A stretch of 64,000 bases of DNA, taken from the NCBI RefSeq assembly GCF_036669915.1, contig NC_089318.1:20726405-20790404 (forward strand), read 5' to 3'. This document shows, piece by piece, positions 36,901-50,200 of this stretch (the stretch's first letter is position 1; each line of letters starts with the position of its first letter). Both the position numbers and the translations under genes were made by a program. The notes under the pieces were generated by a model that saw only the letters and a program-made list of their open reading frames with translations, made no database searches and had not been told where the DNA came from. Source of the DNA: Pocillopora verrucosa (taxonomy: Eukaryota; Cnidaria; Anthozoa; Scleractinia; Pocilloporidae).

Positions 36901-39900
36901 GAAGAGAGAGTCTTGCAGTTCTTTTAACCAAAGAGTACGTTATTCGTTAATAAAATTAACGGTCTTTTCAGTCTCAGCGAAAATTTCTTTTCTTTTGACT
37001 ACGTGCTACTGAATGTACAATTTCCAAAAGAACGACAAAATTCTTTCGCCGCCCATCAAGAGTTTAATTGTGAAGTAGATAATTATTCCATCGTATCTTC
37101 CGGCTACGAAGCGTTTCATGTTATATCTACTTTTTCTTAAGTATCTCCATTAGCTCATGGGAACAGTCAGATTTCGGCCAGGGTGACGTTTCTAGAGCAA
37201 AAGTTGTCAAAACTACAAAACGAACAGGTAAGAGTATTTCTGTTAAATGCATGATGTACTAAGTTTCATGTACTGCCTTTCTGATGGGAAACCAATAGCT
37301 GTTACATACCCTTATGGATTCCCCTGAAAGACAAGATAACCGTAAACGGGCCAAGACAGAATGAGAAAGTACTCGAATAAGTCAGAAATGAAAGGAAATT
37401 CTCATTTGGATTTGACATCTTTGATTCAACGTATGCTGATGCAGAGATACAAAATCCAAATCTTAATAAATCGTCTTAAGAAAGGCAGCGTGTTCTTTTT
37501 TTTCTCGTTCGTATGTTTGTTGTTTCTTTATTACGCGTTCAATTCCTTTCTGGATGTTCCTCGAGTCGGAAATGCTGTAACGAGCAGAGAACCCAGCAGA
37601 TGTTACCTAAGCGTGAAGCCCCACAGATCAATATATCTAATGAAGCAGAAACATTTTGTCTTGAATACAGTCAGGATTGACGCGAAAAAGTTACTGGAAA
37701 TGCCTTCCTCCTCTCTGCCCGTTTGGTAATGTCTACCAGCAGAGCTAATCCAGTTTTTTAAATCTTTGGTTGCGACAGGTTGTCTCGCCTAACGTGACTG
37801 GAAGTTCTCAAACTGAGTTTACCGTTACGGTATGCGATTCTAGCTATCTATCTTTTGAGTTGAAAATGGATTACAGAGAAAGTTTCTTTAGATTCTTTAG
37901 GATTAAATTTCCCATTGAATGTTTATTATTTCACACACCTACAAGGAATCACATCTCACGGGAGCCTGTTGCAGATACTGTGCTTCTTTGAAATTATACT
38001 TGACACTCGTTGTCCCATTTTGACCCTTCTACCAATGCACCCAAAACAGAATCGACGAATTATTTAGTGAAATTAAGTATTATAATCTTTATAACAACAG
38101 AGGGCTTTATGTTAGAAGTAATTCGTGCGAATTTTTTTTATGTCTTCCTGAGTTTGGGTGACCGATACGATCGGTTCGAAAGTGCTTCTCTGCTATCTCT
38201 ATGTAAACCCTTATCGCTGAGCAACTTTAATTTGTTTTTTGTTTGCAGTTTAACCAGACGGCTACAAGACTGCTTCAACAAGACATTGATTCATTGAAGG
38301 CCCTGGTGAATGATATGAATAGGACGATATCTGATAAGGTGTGGATGACATGATTTAAACCTTAGCTTTATTTTTTATTTAAACATTAGGAAACAAAATA
38401 AATGTTTTACAACCAGACTGAGATGAAGTGCTATGAAACCTGCATTGCCTTTGGTAAAAACAAAATCTTGCTGATTTGGCTACAAAAATACAATGTTAAT
38501 TTAATGCAGTCCGCCTTCGTGGATAAACTGACTTCAAAACTACTGCAGCAAGCGAAAGCCTTGGAAACGAATTTATAATTGTCAATGTAGTTCCCATATG
38601 TTACAACTACAGGTATATTACAAAGTAAACCACAGCCTTAGGAACTGAGTTTTTTCTTGAGTTTTTCCTCATTTACCAGGGTGAATTGCAAAGACAAAAA
38701 CAAACGAAAAACGATCAAAAACATCAAAAATACGAAAACCAACTAATTCATGTGATCATCATTTAAATCTTTCCTTAGATGAACCGAATCAGTTTATCTG
38801 GAGTTGGGGTTTATAAGTTGGCGAACCAAACAGAGGAGATTTTGAACAAATTTAAAAACCACACCGCAGGCTCTCTGACATCGGTAAGTACTACAAAATG
38901 ATTTATAGATCTTTACAAAGTTTGAGTGAAGATGTTATTGGGAAAGATTTTGTAGGCAATTGCTGTCATGAGCTTTGAAATCCACGCGTCCTCATCGTGT
39001 AAATCAAATTCGAATCTTCCGCTCTACCTTTACTTGATACAGCTGTTATACTCCGTCCGATTTATGCTATTTGTCCGATTTGAGTTTCGAGATAGGAAAA
39101 AAGCTGGTTAATCTGATGGGATGTGATTAGAGGAGTTTCTTACCAATTCGTGTTTCAGATCGTAGTCATTAAAGCGAGCGAAACTCATGTTAAATAGAAA
39201 ATTGACAAATGAAATGAACTTTTGGACAAAAAGCGAGTATTCATACCTTGAAGGGAGGTGCATACTTTTCCTTTTCTGTCTTTATTGACATTTCTGCATC
39301 AGCAGACAATCGGCGCTGGATAAACCATTCTGCTTGATAACAATTATAAAAATCAGTCTTAATTATCTCGGCAATATTTCACTGTGAAATGGGATGGATG
39401 GAACTTAGCTGTGTCCCGTTTTAAAGATAACGATTTGCTAAGACATGTCCGAAGACATTGACATTATTCACTGCATTTTTCTCTTTTTTTTTTTTTGTTC
39501 AAACAGTTGATAAACACAACAGATGCACTAAAACAAGAAGATGTGAAGCTGAGGACACTTTTGTCAGAATTTAACACCACCCTCTCAACCAAGGTAAATA
39601 GCAAAATTTCCAGATAACTAATCAAGCGTAGATATCACGCAATTAGCTGCAGGTCTCCTGGCGATAGTCACTTTTCAACTGGCCTCTAAGCTGTAGGGAT
39701 GAGCAAGGGGCTCAGCCTTGATGAAGCTACTTTGGTTCCCTGAGGTGTTCTATCACACTTAATGTCTGTTTAGTCTGATCCGGGAAATTTTTTTCCACCT
39801 TGATGGAAATCAAATTGACTTTGCTTCAAGCTCGCAAGCGCTGGAAAATCAGTGTCTTTTAAGGGAGTGAAGGCTTTCACACGAATAAAAATTTAATGGA

Positions 39901-40895
39901 AAGGAAAGGAAAGGAAAGGAAAGGGAAAAGGAAAAGAGAGATTAAGGGTAGGAGCCAACAGCCGGTTCGTGGCTGTCACGCGTTCGGTATGTGCACCACT
40001 GCCCTTTCAAGTCTAAATTAGAGAAAAGAGATGCACATATTGCTGTTTTTCTCGAAACATCGTGTTGCAGATAGAGAATTTTAGCAAGCTACATGGCCCA
40101 ATTGGACCACGCGGTTTCAACGGCTCTAAAGGGGCGATTGGACCAGCCGGACCTCAGGGATTCAATGGAACACAAGGTACCCAAGGGGTGATAGGCCCCC
40201 CAGGGTTTAATGGATCAGAAGGACCACCAGGGCCACAGGGACCAAAGGGAGCAGGAGACTTCTCCCAGTGTGAACACAAGGAAGAGTATTTGAATGGAAA
40301 CCAAGATCCAATCACCAGCAACACTTTACCAAGTCCAATTAAAGTTACCGTGGGTGAACCAAGTGTAAGTAACTTAAAAGGAGAGATTCACAACTATTCC
40401 CTTTATAGTTTTGTTGATAACGGGAAGTGTAAAGACGTTTTTCAGATTGTTTGCCTTACCTTGGCGCAGATGAAAACCTGAGTTACATTATCTAACGTGA
40501 TACGCCAACACGGAATCACGCATGCTCTTATGATTGGACCACCCTTATATAGGTTCTTTGCCTCAGAAGTTAGATCGATCTGTTTCATCTACATCCTTTG
40601 ATTTAAGTCTCCAAAATAAAGAATAGATGATAAATTATGAAAAGGGAGTAGTCAAATATTCTTCTCAATTTGTTGTCAGTCAGATAATTCAAGTTTTTTT
40701 TTCTTACTGTAGGGTAAAAAGATTGTTGGTGTCTCATGTTCAACAGACCATGCTCAGCTTTCTCTGCTCTCGACCAAGATAAAAGCATCTAATAAACAGT
40801 TGTTCTACCACTGTAGCTGTTATGGTCATCATGGAACAGGCCAGGCTGCTATTCAGTGCGTCATGCATTACTGGGAATGTCCGCTGACCACATGA
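33949..40895 (+). CDS. Collagen-like type II transmembrane glycoprotein, gene B
   Basis: Eight predicted exons: 33949-34297, 37142-37227, 37779-37829, 38249-38338, 38779-38883, 39507-39593, 40071-40364, 40713-40895; 414 residues. Exon 1 encodes a 78-residue cytoplasmic tail with [10 protein letters not shown], a membrane helix at about 79-104 and juxtamembrane Cys (RCSC). Exons 2-6 are a stalk with sequons PNVT, FNQT, MNRT, ANQT, KNHT, INTT and FNTT. Exon 7 encodes about 18 Gly-X-Y triplets ([17 protein letters not shown] onward) with three N-G-S/T sequons, then FSQCEHK and a Thr/Ser/Pro-rich tail. Exon 8 is the Cys-rich module ([30 protein letters not shown]). The 51-nt exon at 37779 is the least certain; its phase, GT/AG borders and sequon support it. 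Layout recalls collagenous scavenger receptors, but there is no SRCR or lectin domain. Function unknown. Confidence 0.82.
34298..37141 (+). other. Intron 1 of gene B
   Basis: A 2.8 kb AT-rich intron between the membrane-anchor exon and the first stalk exon. I see no additional exon or recognised repeat in it. The same long first intron is about 1-1.9 kb in genes C-E. Confidence 0.5.
39897..39935 (+). repeat. GGAAA microsatellite in gene B intron 6
   Basis: A run of GGAAA units with GGGAAAA variants. Equivalent tracts lie at the same place in gene C (about 49418-49446) and gene D (about 56715-56765), with different lengths. Confidence 0.8.
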
Positions 40896-41448
40896 ACACG
40901 AAAACGATTGGTGTTTTGATTGGGTGAAGAAACTTTGCAAAAGTCTTTCGCCGTGAATTGCCCTTGGATTTCAGTTTAATTTTGAAATGATTTTTACTTT
41001 GATAATGCAATTGCTTTTGCTTTTAAATTTGATTGCTACTTCATTTCACTATCAATCGTTCTTTTTCCTTTGTTTTGCAGTCACGTTCCATTTTACTTTC
41101 AGTTTTGATTTATTTTTTCATTTATTTTTTATTAAATCTTTGAAAAATTGTAAAATTTTGAGTGGCAGCCCTCGGCTACCATACCGGTGCCACGAATTTC
41201 ACTCACGTGGACATATGTATCCCATGAAGTGAAATTTAGTTTTCTGATAAAACATTCAAGAAACATGCGATTCGCACGGGTCCTTACTTTACTACTGAAA
41301 GACCAGAAAACTTGACTAAAAAAAAAACATGATCGATTTTGATTACTTCAAGAGTAATGCATTAGCAGGAAAATTTCTTCTTTGATCTTAATCCTTTTCT
41401 TGATATGATCCTTTTATTACGGACGTAGCTAGGGTGTTTTAAATCTTT

Positions 41449-41649
41449 TAACTTTTAAGAGCTGATTGCGAATTCTTCCATCTGGTTGCGACATAATTCC
41501 TTGTAAATAAGTAACGAGATGTTGGTGTTATAACAAGATAACATCTCTACCTGATAAGTTTATTTATTCTTATTACCTGTTTCCTGGATAATGAATGGAT
41601 TTTATTGAGAGAGCTACATGTTAATCACTGCTGAGAGTTAAAGGGTCAA
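41449..41649. mobile_element. MITE-like element, first of a pair behind gene B
   Basis: Left end eroded (TCTTTTAACTTTTAAGAGCT), right end GCTGAGAGTTAAAGGGTCAA. Body shares CCTTGTAAATAAGTAACGAG and TATTCTTATTACCTGTTTCC with the copy at 1777. The counterpart behind gene D is at 58790-58990. Confidence 0.7.
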
Positions 41650-41785
41650 CGAGTGTTACAGTTACGAATTTCCGCTCAGTCCACGGTAGGTGGCTTTTAC
41701 TCCCTCTTTTCCGTGTGTATCGCGGGCTCGGGTTTATATGGCGAGGGGACTGTACATGTTTTCAAGTCAGTGAAATAGAAGTCTT

Positions 41786-41997
41786 TAACCCTTTAACCCA
41801 CAGGATCTGATTGCTAATTCTCCCCTCTAGCTGCTACACATTTTTCTGTAAATAAATTACGAGAATTTGGTTTTAGATCAAGATAACAACTTTTACCTGT
41901 TAAATTTAAGTATTCTCATCACCTTTTTGCTGAATAATACATGGATATTGTAGGGAAGAAGTTACTTGTTAATGACTTCTGAGAGTTTAAGGGTTGA
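41786..41997. mobile_element. MITE-like element, second of a pair behind gene B
   Basis: Starts TTAACCCTTTAACCCACAGG, ends TCTGAGAGTTTAAGGGTTGA; body AATTCTCCCCTCTAGCTGCT. The counterpart behind gene D is at 59129-59340. Confidence 0.75.
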
Positions 41998-44233
41998 ATT
42001 CAGTTTTACGAAAACGCGTGAACACGAAGAGCTTCATAGCGCCAATATATTACGTTATGCCGGTTAGAAACCAATTGTGGCAAACACGGAAAAGTATTGG
42101 TACCATGTAGCTCTTCGTGAATTGAAAGACTTTTATTTTCAGTCACTTTTTTAAGGAAAACAAAAAAAAAAATAGTAGCTTCGGGTTAGGTAGGGTTCGA
42201 GTCATCGAGGTGGATCTTGAATTTCAGTTATCCTGTTAACCCGTAATAGGGAGTGATGTTTTTGCTATTATTGTTCAATCAACAGCCGTTTTGATTCATT
42301 TAATTTGTTTCAGTAGAGTTTTTTGATAAGAACGTTTAGTCTGGGAAGTTTAGCCAAATTTATATAATTATATAACAAAAATATATAGGCTGAGATGTTC
42401 ATCGCAGAAGTAGAGGATATTTTAGTTTTTATTTTATAGTTACACTACTTTGCTGATCGAGTGATTCTGTGCGCGTTATTCAACTGTTCTTAAGGGTGTG
42501 ACTGTTTTACAGTACAGTTGTACTGTTTATTGGACGTCTGGCACGTGTACATAGAGCTATATATGTTACTTACACAGTAAAACTGAAACTTGATTTTCAA
42601 TACGCTGTATGCAATTTTCAAATTTCTGATGAAACTAAACTTTATTGGGCTTTCGAGGGCTTTAATTACGTTTTCATAAATCTTATCACGTTCATAATTC
42701 GCGATTAAAGGTTGGAACGTGTCAATCAGTCATGTTCTGACACTTAAGCGTTTATTGAACACCGTTTTTATTTAAAGCTCGAGTTATCGGGGAAAGTTTA
42801 GACCAAGGGAAAAAAGTAGTAAATTAGTAAAGTTAGTTCCGGTTAACGAGTAGTTCGATTAACAAGTACAAGTTAGCTCATTGTAAATGACTTGACATCT
42901 AGTGACAAATCCAGGGGAAATGGGATTTTGTTTGAGTTTGCGGGGTTCTGTTGACGAGGAAAAGGGGGAGGGGGTTTTCAGGACCTATTTACGACCTCTC
43001 TAGCCTCTGTATTTTACAAGCTGATAACGGGCTCCCACTTTCCCCTTAACAACGATGATTGTCTACTGATAAATGATATTGCTGCTGCTTCAGTCAAAAC
43101 GAATTCAAAAAAGGAAACTCGGGTTTTCAGGGGGTCATTTTAACGTCAGATATCTAGTTACGCTTGCGTCTACCTCGCCAAACCTTCCAAAATACAACCG
43201 GTTAGAATTTTCACTTCATTTTCTCGCTGTTTTCATTATTTCACCATTCAGTGACTTGTTGAAATTACACTTATTAGAGATTTTACTTTACGTTTCTGTT
43301 CGTCAAGTTTCTCTCGCCTTTCTCTTTGGTTAAAATTTGACCAAAACCTCGCTCATTCGGTGCTAAACGACTTGGTCTCACCATATTTTTAACTTTTTAC
43401 CATCGAAGACGCAAATGGGCAAAAAGTTTGTTTGCGTTTTTTTGCACATTTTATAAAAATGAAGTGGTCAAGAACAAAAGGTAATTCTTGAAAAAGACAT
43501 CGCAGAGAAGCAGACGTTTGAATGAATTATTTCATCACAATACCAATACGTGATAATTGTCGGTAAATTTCAATTGCTGGTAACAAGAACTTGTCATCAT
43601 GCAGAGAGTGATAAATGATATTTGAAAACAGATTTTCATCTTCATCTTTAAAATGAAAACGAGAAAATTTTTTTTATCCTTTTCTTTAGCGAAGTATTAA
43701 TCGCAGACTTCTCAGTCTCGATAAACACCAAAGCTTATAAAGAAAGAAAGTTTGTTATAATCGAATAGAAGTACGGTTGTTATGCCCTGCTTTGTTCACA
43801 GAAAAAAGCAAGCTTTTAACTTTCCCTATTACGGAAACTGGGGTTTCATCGTGCGTGGGGTCGTTTTGTGACCAAACGGGTCATCGTCAAGAGTTTATTT
43901 AGGCCCTGGAGAAACGTCCTAAAACACATTACGAAATCACAATTGACTGCAGGGGCTAATTTTATTTCATACCACAGAAACCGTTCTACAGAAGCAATAT
44001 GATCTCACACCCAGTGAATGTTTTTTGATTGTGTAAAACGTTACTACCTGGCCACTTGCGGTGAACAATCGTTACATAAATAAATTACCCTAGGAATAAT
44101 GTGGGCAGAGATATTGTAAGTGTATCAAGCGTGAAATTTGTGCTAATAAGAAATTTGTTCAGAGCACACTCGACACGAGTCCTCTTAACAAGAACTTGAC
44201 TACCACTGTGAAACGGAAAGGTTCTCATCCATA

Positions 44234-47200
44234 ATGCAGGCTAACAGGGGGCGAATTGTTGTAAACCCATCTTTTCAAGAGTGGGTTTACTTGGATGAAA
44301 AATCTCCCCATGGTTTACAAACTCCAATGAAAAGGCAAGTTACGTATTGTGTAGAGGAGGAAATTGGTCAAAAAGAATTCGAAATTAAAGACGATCCGTG
44401 GAAACAACGCGATAACCAAAGTAAAGTTGACTTTGTTGAGGCGAAATCAAATGGACGATGCTGTCGAGCAGCAATACTGATGTCCATAATCATTGGGTCG
44501 TTGATGTCGATCGCTGCATTAGCGCTGGTTCTGCTGATGTTGTTTGGGAAAGTACGAGCAGGTTGTGGGTGTCAGTCACCAAGTGAAGGTTAGAATATGG
44601 ATAAAGATCTAACTTGAGAGTGTCAACATATATAAAAGCTCGCCAGGACATATTCTGGATCTCGAAAAATATAAGTGCAGTCGCGGTCCAACTATGTTTT
44701 GCTATCAGTGCTAAGGTCAGTCAAGCAGATTTGGTAGAGTTCAGTTGCCACGATGTACTGTATTGTAAGATGATACGTTGATTTCGCAAAAAATTGCTCA
44801 ATCTTTGTTTCGCATTAGAACATTGTCATAACAAGTCTGTTCTGTGTTCTGTTTATTGGTGTTATTTTTCGTATCACAGCTATTTAATTGGAAAAAATCG
44901 TTGTATAAAAAAATGACGTTTCGGCGACGACATGTCACCATTATCAAATGCAAATTATAGTGAACGTTATATATACAATAGTAAGTGACAAATTACGTTA
45001 GAATAAACGAGGTGGGAATAAACAAAAGAATGGAAAAATGTTTTAAATAAACAGTTTTGCTGGAATGGAGTCATTTTGAGTGTTCAGAGTCGGTCTCTTT
45101 TTCCTTATAAAAAGCATCGGTAAAATTTCGGCACAGCCCCATACTACATTAAACATTCAGTTCTTGGATTGAGAAAACAATGACAAAAACAATAGATTGC
45201 CATGAGGAAAACAGATTTGTTTTACAATAGTATGGGGCTGTGCGGAAATTTTACCAAAGCATCTCGTAAATAAGGCACTCAAATTTTCCGTGGCATTTCT
45301 TTAAGATGGTAAACTGCTCGTGAAGATTGGTAGGTCTTTGATTGTGTTTATCCTGTAGGTGTTTACCGATGACGGAATACTTATGCTCCTCGATGCGCAG
45401 GTGGAGGTGACGGCTCGTGTAGCCTATTAATTCGAATCACACGAATTACATTGGAATTCATACACAACACATTGTTGGTTTACAAGTGAGGGCTTTGTTT
45501 CCGTAACTTTTAAATTTTCAGAGATTTTCTTACTTGTGAAAACTGGTTGTATTACACGATCGATTTTCTTTCCAAGGTAATTTGGTAAGGTAATTTGTCA
45601 CTTACTATTGTATATATAACGTTCACAATCTTGTTATAATTTGCATTTGATAATGTGACATGTCGTCGCCGAAACGTCATGTTTTTATATCGCTACTCTT
45701 TATTCTAAAATGTTTCTCAAAACCTCTCATCATTAAAAATAGTTGTCAGATTTTTTACTTATTTCCAGCACTTGGCTCTATGGCTATAAAGACTTTGACA
45801 GCTGCGTTCAGATAGGCGGGAGAGAAGGCTTTTCAAAACATAAGATTACCAGATTCAATAGAGCGTGGAATGATCATGAGTCGACGAAATGAAAAGTATG
45901 AATTAAAAATTAGCTCGCACTTATACCTCATGATTGACAATTTACTTCGACCAATGAGAGGACTGTTCAATGTACGCTTTACGTTATACCAAAACTGTTT
46001 TGTTCGGCAATATTGCGAGACTGTTTACGGGGAAGCAAACAAAGGGGACAGGAAAGCAACGTTTTTTAAGCGACCCTTCAAATACTTAACTCAACAGAAA
46101 CGTATTCGTAGCTTGTGTAGAGCAGTCAAGCTCTATACTTAATTTTACCTTTCTTTCGTCGTTCAAAACAAACAGATTGCATTTCGCCGTGCTCCTGTTT
46201 AGTTACAATGAAGAAAAGAAACGAAACAAAACAAAAATAGTAATGAGAACATCATTGACAGGGACGTGATCTCTTGAGAATGCTTTTTTCTTGCCACGAA
46301 AAGCAGAGTTGGATTAATAAGAGTGGAAAGATTATTTTTTGTTAAACATAATAGGAAAAAAGCTTATGTCCTCTCATTGAAGTGGATGTGGTTTAACTCA
46401 AATGTGCTGTTCTGTAATTGTTTTGTTTCAAATCTTCTTCAGTCAGTCCCTCCGCTGTTACTCAAAGAGATTTTTTAGCCTGGATAGAGGATCTCCAGAG
46501 GAACGTCACAAACCTTCAACAGAAACTGGTGAGAAAATGTAGTATAGTTGATGAATTTTGGTTACGCTTTTGGTCGCGATAAGTCTTCTATTCAGTGTAC
46601 GCAAGGTCACATTTTTTAACTATGGAATAAGTCAGTTTCCAGATACTTCTTCATTTGCAGGAAAAGAAAACACATGAGCTCAAAGTTGTTCACTTATCGC
46701 TTCGAGATCTTGACGGAAAATTGCACAATTTGACAAACAAGGTAATGTATGCTAATAGTCCCACTTTTTCACCAAGAACTTGATTTCGCGGGGAAATTTG
46801 ATACAGATTCCATCGGAAGTTCATTTTTTTGCTCTTGTTTGCTTTTAAGCTAAACATCACTGAAACAGCCCTCCAGGATAAAGACAACAAATTCCTCGTT
46901 CTTCTACAGAACACGACTTCAAATTTTCTTCTCAAGGTAATGAAAGCAATGTGCTTCGTTATCGTGTAAATAAGGAACTTTAGAGGAATGCTTTGAGATT
47001 ACATAGTGGGTGCTGAGTTAAATTCTCTTCCTGATTGCACAGTGCAGGTTTGGTATTGCAATATTAAACTACAACCAATTCATTGCAATCAACAGTTGAC
47101 CTGTTATGGCACAAGGTAAAAGAGTATAAGACAAAGAATTAATTTGTCGATTGAGACTGGAGTTGGAAAGTTTAACATCAAGTAAATAAAGGGGGTAAAT

Positions 47201-50200
47201 TTCTAAAGCAACTGTGGTGCTGCGTCGGTGAGGGACTGATAACAAGATAATTTGGTTTTATCAACTGAATTGATGCTGTAAATTGGCCTCTGTGAAAAGT
47301 TTCTAAGTTGATCTTACGAGCATTCGTGCGTACACGGAAGGTTAGCCCTTTTTTTTTTTTTTTTTTTTAAACATATTTATGCAGGATTGCTGCTTCATTT
47401 TTAAGAAAAAAAACTGCTATCAATGCAGGTCCTGTAAAAAATTAAAAAAATATAAAAATAAAAATAAAAAAGATTTAAAATATAGATAAAAATCAAATTA
47501 CAATATTACAAAATAGTTTCACTAAACAAAAGATCGCACAGTTATAAATTCTAAGAATTATTAAAAATTTTTGCACCTTTGTAGAAAAAAGCGCGCTTGG
47601 TGCATTCTAAATTAATTTTTTTCTAAAATAAGGTCATTATTATTTTTTAGTTTTGTGGCGGTGAATGTCACGGTTTCTTACATTGAAATAATTCGAAAGG
47701 TATCTGGGAACTCTATTTGCAATGCACTCATCAACAAATCTTAAAATGTGTGTCCGTCTTCTATAATAGAGAGGTTTCAAGCCCAGTTTAGTCATAATTT
47801 GATCAGTTGATAGTTTTGAGGCAGCTTTGAAGTAGACGATCCTCGCTGCTCGTCTTTGTAGTCGTTCAATCTTGTCACTGTTTCCTTGTCCACATTCATG
47901 CCACACAACTTCACAATAATCTAGAACTGGGAGGACCATGGCTTTATAGAGTCTATTTGCAGCTTCTAGCGTAAGTGAAGGTCTTATTCTAGAGAACATT
48001 CCGAGTATCTTAGATACCTTCATCCTCACATAGTCCTTCGTCCTTCGTCCTTCGCTCTGACGAAGTGCTAACGCTCGAAACGTCAGCTTGTATTCTGTCT
48101 TCAAAACTACTGCTGCAAGCGAAAGCCTCGGAAACGAATTTATAATTGTCTATGTAGTTCCCATATGTTACAACTACAGGTATATTACAAAGTAACCCAC
48201 AGCCTTAGGAACTGAGTTTTTTCCTGAGTTTTCCTCATTTACCAGGGTGAATTGCAAAGACAAAAACAAACGAAAAACGATCAAAAACATCAAAAATACG
48301 AAAACCAACTAATTCATGTGATCATCATGTAAATCTTTCCTTAGATGAACCGAATCAGTTCATCTGGAGTTGGGGCCTATACATTGGCGAATCAAACAGA
48401 GGAGATTTTGAACAAATTTAAAAACCACACTGCAAGCTCTCTAATATCGGTAAGTACTACAAAATGATTCATAGATCTTTACAAAGTTTGAGTGAGGATG
48501 TTATTGGGAAAGATTTTGTATGCAATCGTTGTTATCGTCCACTTTATGCTATTCAGTTGTCCGATTTGAGTTTTGAGACAGGGAAAAAAGCTTTTAATCT
48601 GATAGGACGTGGCCAGAGGAGTTTATTACCAATTCATATTTCATATCGTATTCATAACAGGAGCGAAACTCATGTTAAATAGAAAATTGACAAATGAAAT
48701 GAACTTTTTGGACAAAATGCGAGTATTTGTACCTCGAAGGAAGGTAAGTTGTTATAAAGCATAGCAAAGACTCCTTGCGTACTTTTCCTTTTCTGTCTTT
48801 ATTGTCATTTCTGCATCAGCGGACAATTAACGCTGGATTAACCTTTCTTGCTTGATAAGAACTCCAAAAAATCAGGCCTAATTATCTCAGCAATATTTCA
48901 CAGTGAAAATGCCACGGGTGGAACAAAGCTGTGTCCTGTTTTAAAGATAACGATTTGCCAAAACATGTCCGAAGACATTGACATTATTGAATGCATTTTT
49001 CTCTTTTTTTTGTTCAAACAGTTGATAAACGCAACAGATGGACTAAAACAAGAAGATGCGAAGTTGAGGACACTTTTGTTAGAATTAAACACCACCCTCT
49101 CTATACCAAGGTACAAGGCGATATTTGCAGATAACTAATCAAGCGTAGATATTACGCAATTGGCCGCAGTTCTTCTAGCGATAATCAGTTCTCAACTGGC
49201 TTCTAAGCTGAAGGGATGAGTTTGTGTCTGTTACGTCTGATCCGGAAATGTTTTCCACATTGAAGGTGTTCACTAAGGTGGTATTATGTCGAGCAATTTT
49301 TGCAAATCGTCTTTTTTTCTTTGATAAAACCAAATTAACTTTGCTTTAAGCTCGCAAGCGCTGGAAAATCAATGTCATGAAGGGAGCGAGAGGCTTTCAC
49401 ACAAATAAAAATTCAAAGGGAAGGAAAGGAAAGGGAAAAAGAAAAGAAAGATCACGGATATGAGCAAACAGCAAGTTCGTAGCTGTCACGCGTTCAGTAT
49501 GTGCACCTTTCAAGTTTAAGTTAGAGAAAAAAGATACACAAATTGTTCCCTTTATCAAAAAATCATGTTGCAGATAGAGAATGTTAGTAAGCTCCAAGGC
49601 CCAATTGGACCGCGTGGTTTCAACGGCTCTCAAGGAGCGATTGGACCAGCCGGACCTAAAGGATTCAATGGTACACAAGGTACCCAGGGGGTTATAGGCC
49701 CCCCGGGGTTTAATGGATCAGAAGGACCACCAGGGCCACAGGGATCTAACGGAACAGGAGACTTCTCCCAGTGTGAACACAAGACTGAGGATTTGACTGG
49801 AAACCAACTTCCAATCACCAGCAACAGTTTACCAACTCCAGTTAAAATGATTAAGACTGAACCAGCTGTAAGTAAATTCAAAGGAAAGATTCAAGACTAT
49901 TCCCTTTGTAATTTTGTTGATAACGGAAAGTGTAAGGACATTTGTCAGATTGTTTGCCTTACCTTAACGCAAATGAAAACCTGGGTTATCTGACGTGATA
50001 CGCCAACATGGAATCATGCATGTTCACGTAATTGGACAACATATATGTAGATCCTTTGTATCAGGAATTAGATCGATCTATGTCTCCAAAATAAAGAATA
50101 GATGGTAATTATTAAACGGACGTAGTCAAATAGTCTACTCTTTTTGTTGTCGGTCAAAAAATTCAAGAATTTTTTTTTATTGCAGGGTAAGAAGATCGTT

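Larger units (their letters stand above)
40896..44233. repeat. Intergenic flank between genes B and C, first copy of a duplicated segment
   Basis: Contains no gene that I recognise. Its left 1.9 kb (to about 42800) is almost identical to 57698-60180 downstream of gene D, apart from two insertions there. Its right part is similar to the regions upstream of genes D and E. Two AACCCTTTAA MITE-like elements lie at 41449-41649 and 41786-41997. The 70 bp just before the gene C start is nearly unchanged before genes D and E. Confidence 0.75.

Noticed and set aside
37361..37729. Possible extra stalk exon of gene B in the frame at 37361-37729
   Set aside because: There is an acceptor-like AG, but no acceptable GT donor in the right phase and no sequon or similarity to other stalk exons.
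43073..43333. Open frame of 86 residues before gene C, repeated before gene D (51660-51920)
   Set aside because: Shared only because of the segmental duplication; it is not kept intact before gene E and has no family similarity.
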